From assembly GCA_030605835.1 (NCBI GenBank), contig JAUWHO010000021.1, forward strand, positions 1 to 64,000: a DNA stretch of 64,000 nt, read 5' to 3'. Position numbers and translations under genes: made by a program. The stretch comes from Candidatus Zixiibacteriota bacterium. Its GTDB lineage: Bacteria; Zixibacteria; MSB-5A5; DG-27. Shown one piece after another: positions 7,841 to 15,580 of the stretch. The notes under the pieces were generated by a model that made no database searches, was not told the DNA's origin, and was given only the letters and a program-made list of their open reading frames with translations. Numbering within the stretch: position 1 is the stretch's first letter; each line of letters opens with the position of its first letter.

Positions 7841-8767
7841 TCACTTCCGGTCCTTGTCCTCTTCTGGTCGCGTTCTCCAGCGTCGGTGCATCCAAACCCA
7901 TTGCTCCGGGTGCTCCCGGATTATCCTTTCCAAAAAATCAGTGCACCTCTGCACCACCGTCAGAATATCTTTTTCCTCATCACCGGTATCCGGAAATGGG
8001 ATTGCCGGGTCCACCTTCAGGGTGTAAGTGTAATCGGGATTCCTGAAGATAGCCGTGGGGACGATCGGGGAATTTGTCCTCTGTGCGATGACGAAGGGAG
8101 CGACCGGAGTGTATGCGTCTCTCCCAAAGAAATTGACGAAAACCCCACGAAAGCGCCGGCTATCTTGATCGATCAAAACCCCAATTACTCGAGCCTCCCT
8201 CAGGTGCTTGATGAACTCCTTCGGCGAGGCATCAGCATCGATATCTTTCATCCCCATGATCTCTCGATTCTCCACCAGGAGGCGATTCAGGCGCTCATCG
8301 TAGATTTCCCTGCCCACGACAGAAACCTTATATCCCGATTGCGAAAAAAAGGCCGCCATCAGTTCGAAATTACTAATATGTCCAGTTATCGCCACCATCC
8401 CTCTCTTCTGTCTGTATGCCTGGTCGAAATATTCGAGACCTTCGACTTTGACCAGCTCTTGGATCCCCTCCCTTCTGAGCCTCCTGTGACGAAAGACATC
8501 GGCCACACACTCCCCGATGTTCTTGAAAGACTCCCTGGAAATCTGCCTGATTCGAGAGTTAGAGAATTCAGTCCCGAAGGCAAATTTCAGGTTCTGAATA
8601 CTTCTTTGTCTATCCTTTGGGAAAAGGTAGTAGCCGAGCGACCCCAAAAGTCCCCCCAGCCTGATCGCGAACTTCCTAGGCAGAGCATTGAAAAAGCGGA
8701 CCAAGAAGAGAACCAGAAGATAAAACCAAAAATCCCGAATCCGCTTGAGATAACTCCGTCGAGGCAT
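7841..8767 (-). CDS. LpxL/HtrB-family lipid A acyltransferase
   Basis: Protein of 308 aa, the usual family length. It has an N-terminal hydrophobic anchor (about 12-30) and the HxxxxE catalytic motif in GHISNFE (about residue 131), followed by GVLIDQDSR and the C-terminal HPEQWVWMHRRWRTRP block typical of Kdo-lipid A acyltransferases. It probably adds a secondary acyl chain to Kdo-lipid A at the inner membrane. It follows kdsD by 15 bp and kdsC before that, so the three form a Kdo/lipid A operon. Acyl chain preference cannot be read. Confidence 0.87.
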   Translation of the reverse strand: MPRRSYLKRIRDFWFYLLVLFLVRFFNALPRKFAIRLGGLLGSLGYYLFPKDRQRSIQNLKFAFGTEFSNSRIRQISRESFKNIGECVADVFRHRRLRREGIQELVKVEGLEYFDQAYRQKRGMVAITGHISNFELMAAFFSQSGYKVSVVGREIYDERLNRLLVENREIMGMKDIDADASPKEFIKHLREARVIGVLIDQDSRRFRGVFVNFFGRDAYTPVAPFVIAQRTNSPIVPTAIFRNPDYTYTLKVDPAIPFPDTGDEEKDILTVVQRCTDFLERIIREHPEQWVWMHRRWRTRPEEDKDRK

Positions 8768-8782
8768 GGAAGGAACAACCGC

Positions 8783-9760
8783 TCACATGACTTTCGCTTC
8801 TAAGAGGTCGTGAAGGTGAATCAGACCGTGAGGCTTACCTTCGGGGTCGGCAATTACGAGACAAGTGATCTTGTGAGACTCCATCTTGTTTAAGGCTACC
8901 GCAGCGAACTCTTCGGGCTCAATGGTCTTGGAGTTTTTGATCATCACATCTTTGGCTTTCAGATCAAAGAAAGCCTTCTTGCTTTCGATAAGCCTCCGCA
9001 GATCCCCGTCGGTGAAAATCCCCACCAATCTCCCCTTTGAATCAGCGACCGTGGTAGCGCCGAAGCGCTTGGTGGTCATCTCTAAGATGGTCTCCTTCAG
9101 ATTAGCATTTTCGGAGACGATCGGGACGCGCTCGCCGGTGTGCATCAGGTCTTTTACCTTGAGGAGTTTCCTTCCCAGGTTTCCTCCCGGATGCAGTAAG
9201 GCGAAATCTTCGGGGGAGAATTTCTTCTTCTCGAAAAGCGCCATCGCCAGGCAATCACCCATGACCAGTGCGGCGGTGGTGCTGATGGTGGGAACCAAGT
9301 CGTAGGGCCCCGCCTCCTCATCGACGGAGATGTCGATAACGATGTCGGATTCCTTCGCAACCGGAGAGCTGGTCTCCCCCACCAGGGCAATTATCGGTAC
9401 TCCAAACCTTTTGAAGATCGGGAAGAGCTGGTAGAGCTCGTCGGTCTCCCCGGACTTGCTTATAGCTAAGACCACGTCCTCCTTTCTCACCAGCCCCAGA
9501 TCTCCGTGGACTCCCTCCACCGGATGCAGGAAGGTCGCTGCAGTTCCGACAGAGTTGAAGGTGGAGGCGATCTTCTTGCCGATGATCCCGGATTTGCCCA
9601 TGCCGGTAACAATCACGCGCCCCTTGCAGTTGAGGAGCAGTCTGACCGCCTTGACGAAGGTATCGTTAAGCCTGGCTTCAAGCTTGGCGATCGCCGCTGC
9701 CTCCTTGCGGATTACCTCTTTTGCCCTCTCGAGCGTCTCTGCTCTCTTCTCATTCGACAT
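8783..9760 (-). CDS. kdsD: Arabinose-5-phosphate isomerase (KpsF/GutQ family)
   Basis: Converts ribulose-5-phosphate to arabinose-5-phosphate, the first step of Kdo synthesis. The 325-aa protein has the standard order: SIS domain (about 35-170, with GMGKSGIIGKKIASTFNSVG and SGETDE) and a CBS pair (about 205-320, with DLMHTGERVPIV, T-D-G-D-L-R-R and C-terminal HLHDLLEA). It lies between kdsC and the lipid A acyltransferase in one operon. Confidence 0.93.
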   Translation of the reverse strand: MSNEKRAETLERAKEVIRKEAAAIAKLEARLNDTFVKAVRLLLNCKGRVIVTGMGKSGIIGKKIASTFNSVGTAATFLHPVEGVHGDLGLVRKEDVVLAISKSGETDELYQLFPIFKRFGVPIIALVGETSSPVAKESDIVIDISVDEEAGPYDLVPTISTTAALVMGDCLAMALFEKKKFSPEDFALLHPGGNLGRKLLKVKDLMHTGERVPIVSENANLKETILEMTTKRFGATTVADSKGRLVGIFTDGDLRRLIESKKAFFDLKAKDVMIKNSKTIEPEEFAAVALNKMESHKITCLVIADPEGKPHGLIHLHDLLEAKVM

Positions 9761-9801
9761 CGAGATGCTCGCTATCGTTCAGATTAGCTTTGGTCAGCCC
9801 T

Positions 9802-10329
9802 TCACCTCACCAGGTCCAACAGTTTTATCCCCTTGGCCAGAAGTATCATCTCTACGACTTCTCTGACGGCACCGTAGCCTCCCCTTTTTTCGGTGACGAA
9901 GTCCGCCACCTCCTCCACCGGCTTGTAGCTGTTGGGGACAGCGATGCTCAAACCTGCCCGCCGCATGACCTTCAAGTCAACGACCTCATCCCCCATAAAT
10001 GCGACTTGATAGTCTCGGAGCTTGTACTTCTTCTTGAGCTTCTCATACGGTATCAGCTTGCTGTTGGAGTGCTGGAAGAGGTCTTTTACTCCCAGCTCGC
10101 GGGCGCGAGCGGTTGTGGCCGGGGAGGGACGACCGGAGACGAAAGCGATCTTCAAACCTGCTCTCATAGCAAAGGCGATTCCCATCCCATCGGGGACGTC
10201 AAAGCGTTTGAACTCCAGACCGTCAGGGCCGATGAATAGGTTGTTGTCGGTCAAAACTCCATCGACATCCAATATCAGAAGTTCTACCTCTTTGAGCTTC
10301 TTTCTCAGGGAAGCAGGTATTTTTTTCAT
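9802..10329 (-). CDS. kdsC: 3-deoxy-D-manno-octulosonate-8-phosphate phosphatase
   Basis: HAD-superfamily phosphatase of 175 aa lacking a cap domain, as usual for KdsC tetramers. Motif I is ILDVDGVLTD (about 18-27), motif II is VSGR, a Lys precedes the last motif, and motif III is GDEVVDL. It removes phosphate from Kdo-8-phosphate. First gene of the Kdo/lipid A operon, with a promoter just upstream (10353-10381). Confidence 0.92.
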   Translation of the reverse strand: MKKIPASLRKKLKEVELLILDVDGVLTDNNLFIGPDGLEFKRFDVPDGMGIAFAMRAGLKIAFVSGRPSPATTARARELGVKDLFQHSNSKLIPYEKLKKKYKLRDYQVAFMGDEVVDLKVMRRAGLSIAVPNSYKPVEEVADFVTEKRGGYGAVREVVEMILLAKGIKLLDLVR

Positions 10330-10352
10330 ATCGAAAGTCTCAATTCGCTTGA

Positions 10353-10381
10353 ATTCTAAAGGATTCGGGATTGAGTGTCAA
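10353..10381 (-). promoter_or_regulatory. Sigma70-type promoter for the kdsC operon
   Basis: Reading on the minus strand: TTGACA, 17-bp spacer, TAGAAT, ending about 24 bp before the kdsC start. Consensus spacing and position support it. Confidence 0.7.
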
Positions 10382-10382
10382 C

Positions 10383-10408
10383 AAAAAAGTGGGAGCTTCG
10401 TCCGAAGC
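10383..10408 (-). terminator. Weak intrinsic terminator after the amino acid dehydrogenase
   Basis: On the minus strand, GCTTCG-ga-CGAAGC is followed by TCCCAC and six T residues. It sits between the dehydrogenase stop (10418) and the kdsC promoter. Confidence 0.5.
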
Positions 10409-10417
10409 CGGTGTGAT

Positions 10418-11464
10418 CTAGCTCACTTTTGACAGATTTCTCTCGGCTATCTGAAGGGCAGCTTCTTCGGTGGTGATTGCGCTTGTTTCAGCCTCCTTAT
10501 ACACGCTCTTAAGTGTATCCCCGATTCGGCGTATCTCCTCTTCAACCTTCTCCCTGGACCACTTGAGCTTTTCCAGTCCGAGAAGATATATAGCCCCTCC
10601 GGCGTTTACGACGAAGTCGGGGGCGTAGAGAACGCCTCTTGCTCTGAGCAACTTTAGGTCGGACAGCTTTCCGAGTTGATTGTTGGCAGCACCGCAGACT
10701 ATTTGAGCTTTCAATCTCGGGATGGTGGTCTCATTCAATATCCCTCCCACAGCACACGGCGAGAAGACATCGCAATCAGCTTCGTAGGCCTTTTCCGGCT
10801 CGACATACTGTATGCCCAGATTGTCTTTGAACTGCTTGACTCTTTCTTGTTCGACGTCGGTGAGTAACACTTCTGCACCGGCTTCCCTGAGCATCCTGAC
10901 GAGTTCGCCTCCCACTCCGCCGACGCCCTGGACCAGAATCTTCCTCCCATCAAGAGAAGAATCGCCGAAGCGGTATTCACAACTTGCCTTTATGGCGCTG
11001 AAGACCCCCGAGGCAGTAGCGGGGCCCGAACCGCCGGCTCCACCTGCTTCAGGGGAGGTTCCGAAAACATGCGAAGTCTTTCTGGAGATTATATCCATAT
11101 CGCTGGAGGAGGTACCCAAATCGGGGCCAGTCTCGTAAATCCCTCCCAGTTTCTCGACGAGTTCACCATAACGGAGAAACAGGCCCTCTCGATCTTCATC
11201 TGCGAAATCTTCAGGAACTGCTATGACCCCTTTGCCTCCTCCCCTCGGGAGACCTAAAACCGCCCACTTGAGAGTCATTCCCTTTGAGAGCTTCAGAGCG
11301 TCTTCAAGTCCTGCTGACGGGGTGGGATAGGTTTTCAGACGGGTGCCGCCGGTAGCAACTCCCAGCTTGGTCGAATGAACCCCGATGAAAATCCAGGCTC
11401 CGGTGGGCCGATCGAAATAGCTGACGACAAATTCCCCATCCCAGGATTCGATGAGAGATTCCAT
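10418..11464 (-). CDS. Glu/Leu/Phe/Val dehydrogenase (leucine dehydrogenase-like)
   Basis: NAD-dependent amino acid dehydrogenase of 348 aa, the short leucine/valine dehydrogenase type. The N-terminal substrate domain has GGTRL, the K-x-A-V-L-G-L-P-R-G-G-G-K-G core with the catalytic Lys (about residue 79), and TGPDLGTS. The Rossmann domain starts VQGVGGVGGELV (about 181-192) and is followed by an acidic LLTDVE end that favours NAD+. DFVVNAGG lies near the C-terminus. It reversibly deaminates branched-chain amino acids to oxo-acids. Oddity: the first 12 codons are duplicated upstream at 11600-11636. Confidence 0.88.
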   Translation of the reverse strand: MESLIESWDGEFVVSYFDRPTGAWIFIGVHSTKLGVATGGTRLKTYPTPSAGLEDALKLSKGMTLKWAVLGLPRGGGKGVIAVPEDFADEDREGLFLRYGELVEKLGGIYETGPDLGTSSSDMDIISRKTSHVFGTSPEAGGAGGSGPATASGVFSAIKASCEYRFGDSSLDGRKILVQGVGGVGGELVRMLREAGAEVLLTDVEQERVKQFKDNLGIQYVEPEKAYEADCDVFSPCAVGGILNETTIPRLKAQIVCGAANNQLGKLSDLKLLRARGVLYAPDFVVNAGGAIYLLGLEKLKWSREKVEEEIRRIGDTLKSVYKEAETSAITTEEAALQIAERNLSKVS

Positions 11465-11480
11465 TCACCTCCCTTCAGTT

Positions 11481-11523
11481 CTGTCGGGACCGAAATCCGC
11501 CGGAGGCGGATGTGTCCCGACAG
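11481..11523 (+). repeat. Nested palindrome CTGTCGGGAC / CCGCC-gga-GGCGG / GTCCCGACAG
   Basis: A 10-bp outer stem (11481-11490 with 11514-11523) encloses a perfect CCGCC-GGA-GGCGG hairpin (11497-11509). No T-tract follows on either strand. Confidence 0.75.
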
Positions 11524-11529
11524 TTTCGT

Positions 11530-11590
11530 GCGTCAGGACTCGCTCCCTGCCCCAGGCACGTCACCTCCAGTGACGCTTCGGTCCTGACGC
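11530..11590 (+). repeat. Nested palindrome GCGTCAGGAC ... GTCCTGACGC
   Basis: A 10-bp outer stem (11530-11539 with 11581-11590) encloses a CGTCAC-ctcca-GTGACG hairpin (11559-11575). The nested design matches the neighbouring element at 11481 with different stem sequence. Confidence 0.7.
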
Positions 11591-11599
11591 AACACAAAG

Positions 11600-11636
11600 C
11601 AAATTCGCCATCCCAGGATTCGATAAGAGATTGCAT
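11600..11636 (-). pseudogene. Duplicated 5' end of the amino acid dehydrogenase gene
   Basis: These 37 bp repeat the first 12 codons of the downstream dehydrogenase (11428-11464) with only three mismatches, start codon included; the copy would read MQSLIESWDGEF. The frame then runs into palindromic DNA, so it is a decapitated duplicate and not a gene. Confidence 0.75.
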
Positions 11637-11651
11637 TTATACCATCAGAGT

Positions 11652-11685
11652 GGTGTCAGGTCGCCTGAGGCGACCTCCTGACACC
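11652..11685 (+). repeat. Nested palindrome GGTGTCAGG / TCGCC-tga-GGCGA / CCTGACACC
   Basis: A 9-bp outer stem (11652-11660 with 11677-11685) encloses a 5-bp inner stem with a TGA loop (11661-11673). It has the same design as the element at 11481. Confidence 0.7.
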
Positions 11686-11772
11686 TTTCCAGTTCTGTCG
11701 GGACCAAAACGACGTGTTCCGAGGGAATGCGATGTTCAATGGTGCCGTCAAGTGTTTCCACCTGACGGATGA

Positions 11773-11796
11773 CTGTCGGGACAAAAGTCCTGACAG
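11773..11796 (+). repeat. Palindrome CTGTCGGGAC-aaaa-GTCCTGACAG
   Basis: A 10-bp stem with one mismatched pair, inside a longer arm TCAAGTG (11748-11754) / CACTTGA (11797-11803). The left arm repeats the CTGTCGGGAC word found at 11481 and 11695. With the other three palindromes it fills the 380-bp gap between the dehydrogenase and recR. Confidence 0.65.
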
Positions 11797-11844
11797 CACT
11801 TGAAAGCGTCATGGCTCGCTTCCGTCCAGGCGTTAGAGAAAATG

Positions 11845-12441
11845 TCAAATCTCAGTTCTCCCCTCCATAGCCTTGGCCAAGGTCACCTGGTCTGCGTACT
11901 CCAAATCGCCGCCCATCGGCAATCCCCTGGCGATGCGCGTGACCTTCACCTTGAGTGGCTTGATGAGGTTGCTCAGATAAATGGCGGTGGCCTCCCCCTC
12001 GGTATTCGGATTGGTGGCCAGGATTATCTCCTTGACACCTTCCTTGAGGCGAGACAATAGCTCCTTTATGTGCAAATCGTCAGGACCGATTCCATCCAGC
12101 GGGGAGAGCACCCCCCCTAAAATGTGAAACAGCCCTTTGTATTCCCCGGTTCTCTCCAGCGCCCAGAGGTCGCTTGCTTCCTCCACCACACAGATCAGGG
12201 TTCGGTCACGATTCAGGTCGGTGCAGATGTCGCAGGGGTCCTTCTCGGAGATGTTAAAGCAAACCGAACAGAAACCAACCTTCTCCTTGACCGCCTTTAT
12301 GGCTTCCGCCAAGCCCGCAATCTCCTCCTTGGGGGAGCGGAGGAGATAGAAAACCAAACGCTGGGCGGTTTTCCTTCCCACCCCGGGGAATTTCTGGAAT
12401 TCCTCGATTAGCCTCTCGATTGAAGGGGAACTGTATTGCAT
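11845..12441 (-). CDS. recR: Recombination protein RecR
   Basis: Protein of 198 aa, full length. It has an N-terminal helix-hairpin-helix (FPGVGRKTAQRLVFYLL, about 18-34), a four-Cys zinc finger (C-x2-C then C-x2-C, about 57-72), a Toprim domain with ICVVEE and D-x-D-like acidic residues, and a C-terminal ARGLPMGGDLEYAD Walker-B-like block. It works with RecO/RecF in gap repair. It sits in the conserved order dnaX-ybaB-recR. Confidence 0.96.
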   Translation of the reverse strand: MQYSSPSIERLIEEFQKFPGVGRKTAQRLVFYLLRSPKEEIAGLAEAIKAVKEKVGFCSVCFNISEKDPCDICTDLNRDRTLICVVEEASDLWALERTGEYKGLFHILGGVLSPLDGIGPDDLHIKELLSRLKEGVKEIILATNPNTEGEATAIYLSNLIKPLKVKVTRIARGLPMGGDLEYADQVTLAKAMEGRTEI

Positions 12442-12463
12442 CCTTTGAGACGGATTTTCAATT

Positions 12464-12781
12464 CTAGATCGAGAGTCCCGGAATCTTCAAGCCCCCGGTC
12501 AGCCTGGCAAGATTCTCGGCCTGGAGTTGGGCGGCTTTCTCCCGAGCTTGATTTACGGCCGCAAGGACCAAATCCTCCAGCATCTCGACATCCTCGGGAT
12601 TTACGACCTCCGGAGAGATCTTTATCTCCAATATCTCCTGGCGCCCGTTGGCCACGACTTTCACCACCCCACCACCGGCACTACCCTCCACCCTCTCTTC
12701 TGCAAGCTCCTCCTGGATTTTCTCCATCTCCGCCTGCATCTTCTGCACCTGCTTCATCATATTTCCGAGACCTTTGGGCAT
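12464..12781 (-). CDS. ybaB: YbaB/EbfC nucleoid-associated protein
   Basis: Small protein of 105 aa. It has an N-terminal amphipathic helix rich in Met/Gln/Lys ([20 protein letters not shown]), a central G-x-V-x-V-x-A-N-G strand region and I-S-P-E-V-V-x-P-E-D, all hallmarks of YbaB/EbfC. It binds DNA as a dimer. It lies 17 bp after dnaX and 22 bp before recR. Confidence 0.94.
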   Translation of the reverse strand: MPKGLGNMMKQVQKMQAEMEKIQEELAEERVEGSAGGGVVKVVANGRQEILEIKISPEVVNPEDVEMLEDLVLAAVNQAREKAAQLQAENLARLTGGLKIPGLSI

Positions 12782-12798
12782 TTCCTACTCCTCAGACT

Positions 12799-14547
12799 TC
12801 AATCTTTCTTTTTCTTGTTTTCCTTGGGGATGAAACCTACTACCTCGCCTCCGAAGGTGTCGAGTATCTCTCTGACGTCTTTCTCCTTTTCCAGCACCTC
12901 TTTTAGGTCGGTCGCTGTCGCTCTCTTCCTTTCCCTCTCTTGCTGCTTGAGCTCCCCGCCGAGAATCTTGAAGCTAACCTTCAGCTTCTCACCGAACGTT
13001 TCCCGGATTGCCCGATCAACAGCGGGTTTGTCCTTGGATTTCTCGAAGATGAATTTGGCACCGCTGTTGGGAACTCCAATCACCAGCAGATTATCCTTAA
13101 GCTCTATTGGCCTTGAGTTTTTCGCTGAGACTCGATATTTCTGGCTTTTCAGGCGATCGACAAACTCCCCCCACCTGTCTTTGATAGCATCCAGCGAAAG
13201 CGAATCGGTCGCAGGTGGGCTCACCTCAGTTTTCTGTTGCTCCGTAGTGTGAATCTGCTCTTTTCCCTCCTTGGTCTCAACTTCCACCGACGGAGTAACG
13301 TCCTTCTGAGCCCCAACCTCCTTCTGCGGCTCTGTCGTTCCCGAAAGGGATCCTTCGGACATCAAATCCATTTGGGCCTGATTAAGGGAAGCTCTCAGGG
13401 AGAGCGGAGGTGGTTGAGAGGAGAGCTGTTTTAAGATCTTCTCGATCTTCACGGTGCGGTCTAAACTGGCGGCTTTAACGATGGTGATCTCGGTGGCAAT
13501 GCGGGGTTCCGAAGTCTTTCGCTTGAGAGTCGTCTCCAGTTCGGAAAAGAGATTTATGGCTCTCAGGATATCCGACTCCTCGTAGCCATCCGCCAGTTCC
13601 CTATACCTTTCCAGATCTTTGTCGGTGACCTCCAAGAGCTCGCCAATGTCGGGAGCTACCCTGGCGAAGAGAAGATTTCGAAGGTGTTCTTGAAGGCTGG
13701 TCGCCAAAAGCTCAAAACTCCCCCCGCTCAGCGCAAAATCGTTGACGATTTTCAAAGCCTTACCAGACTCCCGCTCGAAGATGGCTTCACTCAAACCAAA
13801 CAACGTCTCTCGATCCATGATTCCCAGAGTGGAGGTCACTATCTCCAGACCGATTTTTTTCTCGCCGAAGGAGAGAATCTGGTCTAAAAGCGAGAGTCCG
13901 TCCCGCATGCTCCCTTCAGCTTTGGAGGCTACCAGATTCAGAGCCCCAGGCTCGATCTTGACACCTTCAGCATCGCAAAGCCTCTGCAGAAACTCGGCGA
14001 TCTTGGAGAAGGGGAGCAGGCGGAAGTCGAACCGGAGACACCTGGAGAGCACCGTTAAGGGAACCCGCTGGGGCTCGGTGGTGGCGAAAACGAAAACCCC
14101 GTGTGCCGGCGGCTCCTCTAAGGTTTTAAGGAGGGCGTTGAAGGCCTCGCTGGTGAGCTGGTGAACCTCGTCAATTATGTATATCTTGTACTTCCCTCCC
14201 ACCGGGGAATATTTTATGAACTCTCGCAGGTTGCGGATATCATCGATACCGCGGTTGGAGGCGGCGTCGATCTCGAGGACGTTGGGACTGACGCCGCTTA
14301 TTATATCCCGGCAGGAGGGACATTCGTCGCAAGGTTCAGCCCCTTTGGGATTGGCACAGTTCAGAGATTTCGCCAGTATTCGGGCGGTGGTGGTCTTGCC
14401 GGTGCCCCGCGGGCCGGAGAAAAGATAGGCATGGTGAATCCTTCCCGCGAGAATGGCGTTGGAGAGGGTTTTGGTGATGTGTTCCTGACTGATCACCTCC
14501 GAGAACTTCTGCGGTCTGCATTTTCTCGCTAAGGCTAGATAGGTCAT
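12799..14547 (-). CDS. dnaX: DNA polymerase III subunit gamma/tau
   Basis: Clamp-loader ATPase of 582 aa. It has Walker A GPRGTGKTT (about 45-53), a zinc module of Cys residues (C-x8-C-x2-C-x2-C, about 64-79), Walker B IIDEVHQL, sensor 1 ATTEPQRVPLTVLSRC, and SRC-type Arg finger context. A Ser/Thr/Glu-rich linker starts near residue 375 and a tau-like C-terminal domain covers about 440-580. The length fits tau. A run of seven A at codon 229 is too early to make a normal gamma form. It is followed by ybaB and recR and preceded by the SRP RNA, a widely conserved order. Confidence 0.95.
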   Translation of the reverse strand: MTYLALARKCRPQKFSEVISQEHITKTLSNAILAGRIHHAYLFSGPRGTGKTTTARILAKSLNCANPKGAEPCDECPSCRDIISGVSPNVLEIDAASNRGIDDIRNLREFIKYSPVGGKYKIYIIDEVHQLTSEAFNALLKTLEEPPAHGVFVFATTEPQRVPLTVLSRCLRFDFRLLPFSKIAEFLQRLCDAEGVKIEPGALNLVASKAEGSMRDGLSLLDQILSFGEKKIGLEIVTSTLGIMDRETLFGLSEAIFERESGKALKIVNDFALSGGSFELLATSLQEHLRNLLFARVAPDIGELLEVTDKDLERYRELADGYEESDILRAINLFSELETTLKRKTSEPRIATEITIVKAASLDRTVKIEKILKQLSSQPPPLSLRASLNQAQMDLMSEGSLSGTTEPQKEVGAQKDVTPSVEVETKEGKEQIHTTEQQKTEVSPPATDSLSLDAIKDRWGEFVDRLKSQKYRVSAKNSRPIELKDNLLVIGVPNSGAKFIFEKSKDKPAVDRAIRETFGEKLKVSFKILGGELKQQERERKRATATDLKEVLEKEKDVREILDTFGGEVVGFIPKENKKKKD

Positions 14548-14581
14548 CGACGTTCTCTATAGTAAAATCTATGAGAAATTT

Positions 14582-14850
14582 CCCGTGCACCCACTTTCGA
14601 TCCGCCCCGACCTGCACTTTTGGGGCAGACAGCTCCGGCCAGGCGACCCTACGGCACCTCCGAGGCTTCGCTTACGGCTGCTACCTTCCGGTCCTGACCG
14701 GGTTGGGCGAGCTCGGATTGCGCAGGACCTGACCATCATCGCTACTTACCAAAAAAGAGACAAGCCGGTTTTAGACCTCCGGTGGGAATTCAACCCCGGT
14801 ATAGCGGATTCCGGGTTACAGGGCACCGCTAACTCCCCATCTAGCACGGG
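14582..14850 (-). ncRNA. ffs: Signal recognition particle RNA, large Alu-containing type
   Basis: On the minus strand the S-domain core GGTCAGGACCGGAAGGTAGC is followed by AGCCGTAAG, which matches the SRP54-binding loop consensus. The 5' part has GTGCCCTGTAACCC with a second hairpin, as in the Alu domain of Bacillus-type SRP RNA. The termini CCCGTGC and GCACGGG pair and define about 269 nt, close to the 271 nt of B. subtilis scRNA. It lies just upstream of dnaX, a common location. Exact ends are inferred from the terminal pairing. Confidence 0.92.
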
Positions 14851-14876
14851 AAATTCTTTGCTTTGCAAAGAATTTC
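14850..14876 (+). repeat. Perfect 11-bp palindrome GAAATTCTTTG-ctttg-CAAAGAATTTC
   Basis: The hairpin abuts the 5' end of the SRP RNA on one side and a heptamer array on the other. A looser hairpin also starting GAAATTC (15304-15332) lies at the other end of the four-helix-bundle gene cassette. Confidence 0.7.
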
Positions 14877-14918
14877 GGTTCATGGTTCATGGTTAATGGT
14901 TCATAGTAAATCTACAAG
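14877..14918 (+). repeat. Heptamer array GGTTCAT-type (left flank of IVP gene)
   Basis: Six units in phase: GGTTCAT, GGTTCAT, GGTTAAT, GGTTCAT, AGTAAAT, CTACAAG. The last unit contains the complement of the TAG stop of the four-helix-bundle gene. It is inverted relative to the array at 15272-15306. Confidence 0.8.
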
Positions 14919-15265
14919 GAATTCATTAGCGCACTGATCTGTTTCGACAACCTCCTACACTCATCATATAGCTCCTCATACTGCCCGGAGGTAATATATA
15001 GATCGTTCAGTGCGATTTCAATTATGGGAATACATTCGTAGATAGAGCCTCGAGCCCGTCGCAGGAAATTTCTAAACTCCCTCTTCGTCAAACTGCTCCC
15101 CTCAGCGATGTTCAAAGGAATCGAACTTGAAGCTCTTCTCAATTGAGAGACTAAACCAAACATCTCCTCCTTCGGGAAGCTTTTCGTGATCTTGTAAATC
15201 TCCTTCGAAAAAGAGACGGCCTCCTGGTAAACCTTCAGCTTTTCGAAGTTGAACCTCTCTCCCAT
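14912..15265 (-). CDS. Four-helix-bundle (S23/IVP) family protein
   Basis: Protein of 117 aa matching the 23S rRNA intervening-sequence-protein family, structurally related to Avd of diversity-generating retroelements. It shows F-E-x-L-x-V-Y-Q, the FPKEEMFGLVSQLRRASSSIP block with NIAEGS (about 35-57), and a C-terminal LSKQISALMNSL helix. The molecular role is unknown. It is a stand-alone gene between the SRP RNA and tRNA-Ala, bracketed by inverted heptamer arrays and hairpins, which makes it look like an inserted cassette. No reverse transcriptase or rRNA is nearby. Confidence 0.88.
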   Translation of the reverse strand: MGERFNFEKLKVYQEAVSFSKEIYKITKSFPKEEMFGLVSQLRRASSSIPLNIAEGSSLTKREFRNFLRRARGSIYECIPIIEIALNDLYITSGQYEELYDECRRLSKQISALMNSL

Positions 15266-15271
15266 TCGAGG

Positions 15272-15306
15272 TTACCATGAACCATGAACTATCAACCATG
15301 AACGAA
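15272..15306 (+). repeat. Heptamer array GAACCAT-type (right flank of IVP gene)
   Basis: Five units in phase: TTACCAT, GAACCAT, GAACTAT, CAACCAT, GAACGAA. It is the reverse complement type of the left-flank array and lies just upstream of the four-helix-bundle gene start. Confidence 0.75.
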
Positions 15307-15337
15307 ATTCCTCTCCTTCAGAGAGGGATTTCTCAAA

Positions 15338-15410
15338 TGGAGCTGAGGAGACTCGAACTCCTGACCTCCTGAGTGCGATTCAGGCGCTCTCCCAACTGAG
15401 CTACAGCCCC
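15338..15410 (-). tRNA. tRNA-Ala(CGC)
   Basis: A 73-nt cloverleaf with a 7-bp acceptor stem (GGGGCTG/CAGCTCC) carrying the G3-U70 wobble pair that identifies alanine tRNA. The D-arm starts GCTC, the anticodon stem is CCTGA/TCAGG with loop A-T-CGC-A-C, and the T-arm is AGGAG-TTCGAGT-CTCCT. The discriminator is A73. CCA is not encoded. The anticodon CGC reads GCG. Confidence 0.95.
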
Positions 15411-15580
15411 AGAGAACACAAGCCGAATACCGACCAACCCCTCTCAACCCAATCCCGTGGATCAGAAAATCACCGTCCACCGCGAAATTATAGGCAAAAC
15501 GAAATCCCAGAGCAAGGCCTTTTTCGCTCCAACAGACCGGAATGGCATCGATTTCAAGTCTCATTTCGAAAGCTCAATCG

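Noticed and set aside
13854-13860. Run of seven A in dnaX as a programmed frameshift site for gamma
   Set aside because: It lies at codon 229, inside the ATPase module, much too early to yield a working gamma subunit.
14912-15265. Diversity-generating retroelement around the Avd-like gene
   Set aside because: No reverse transcriptase, template repeat or variable repeat is nearby.
15292-15564. Minus-strand 90-codon frame with a CSSVGRAPESHSGGQEFESPQL-like segment
   Set aside because: It is a read-through of the tRNA-Ala gene, a well-known false protein pattern.
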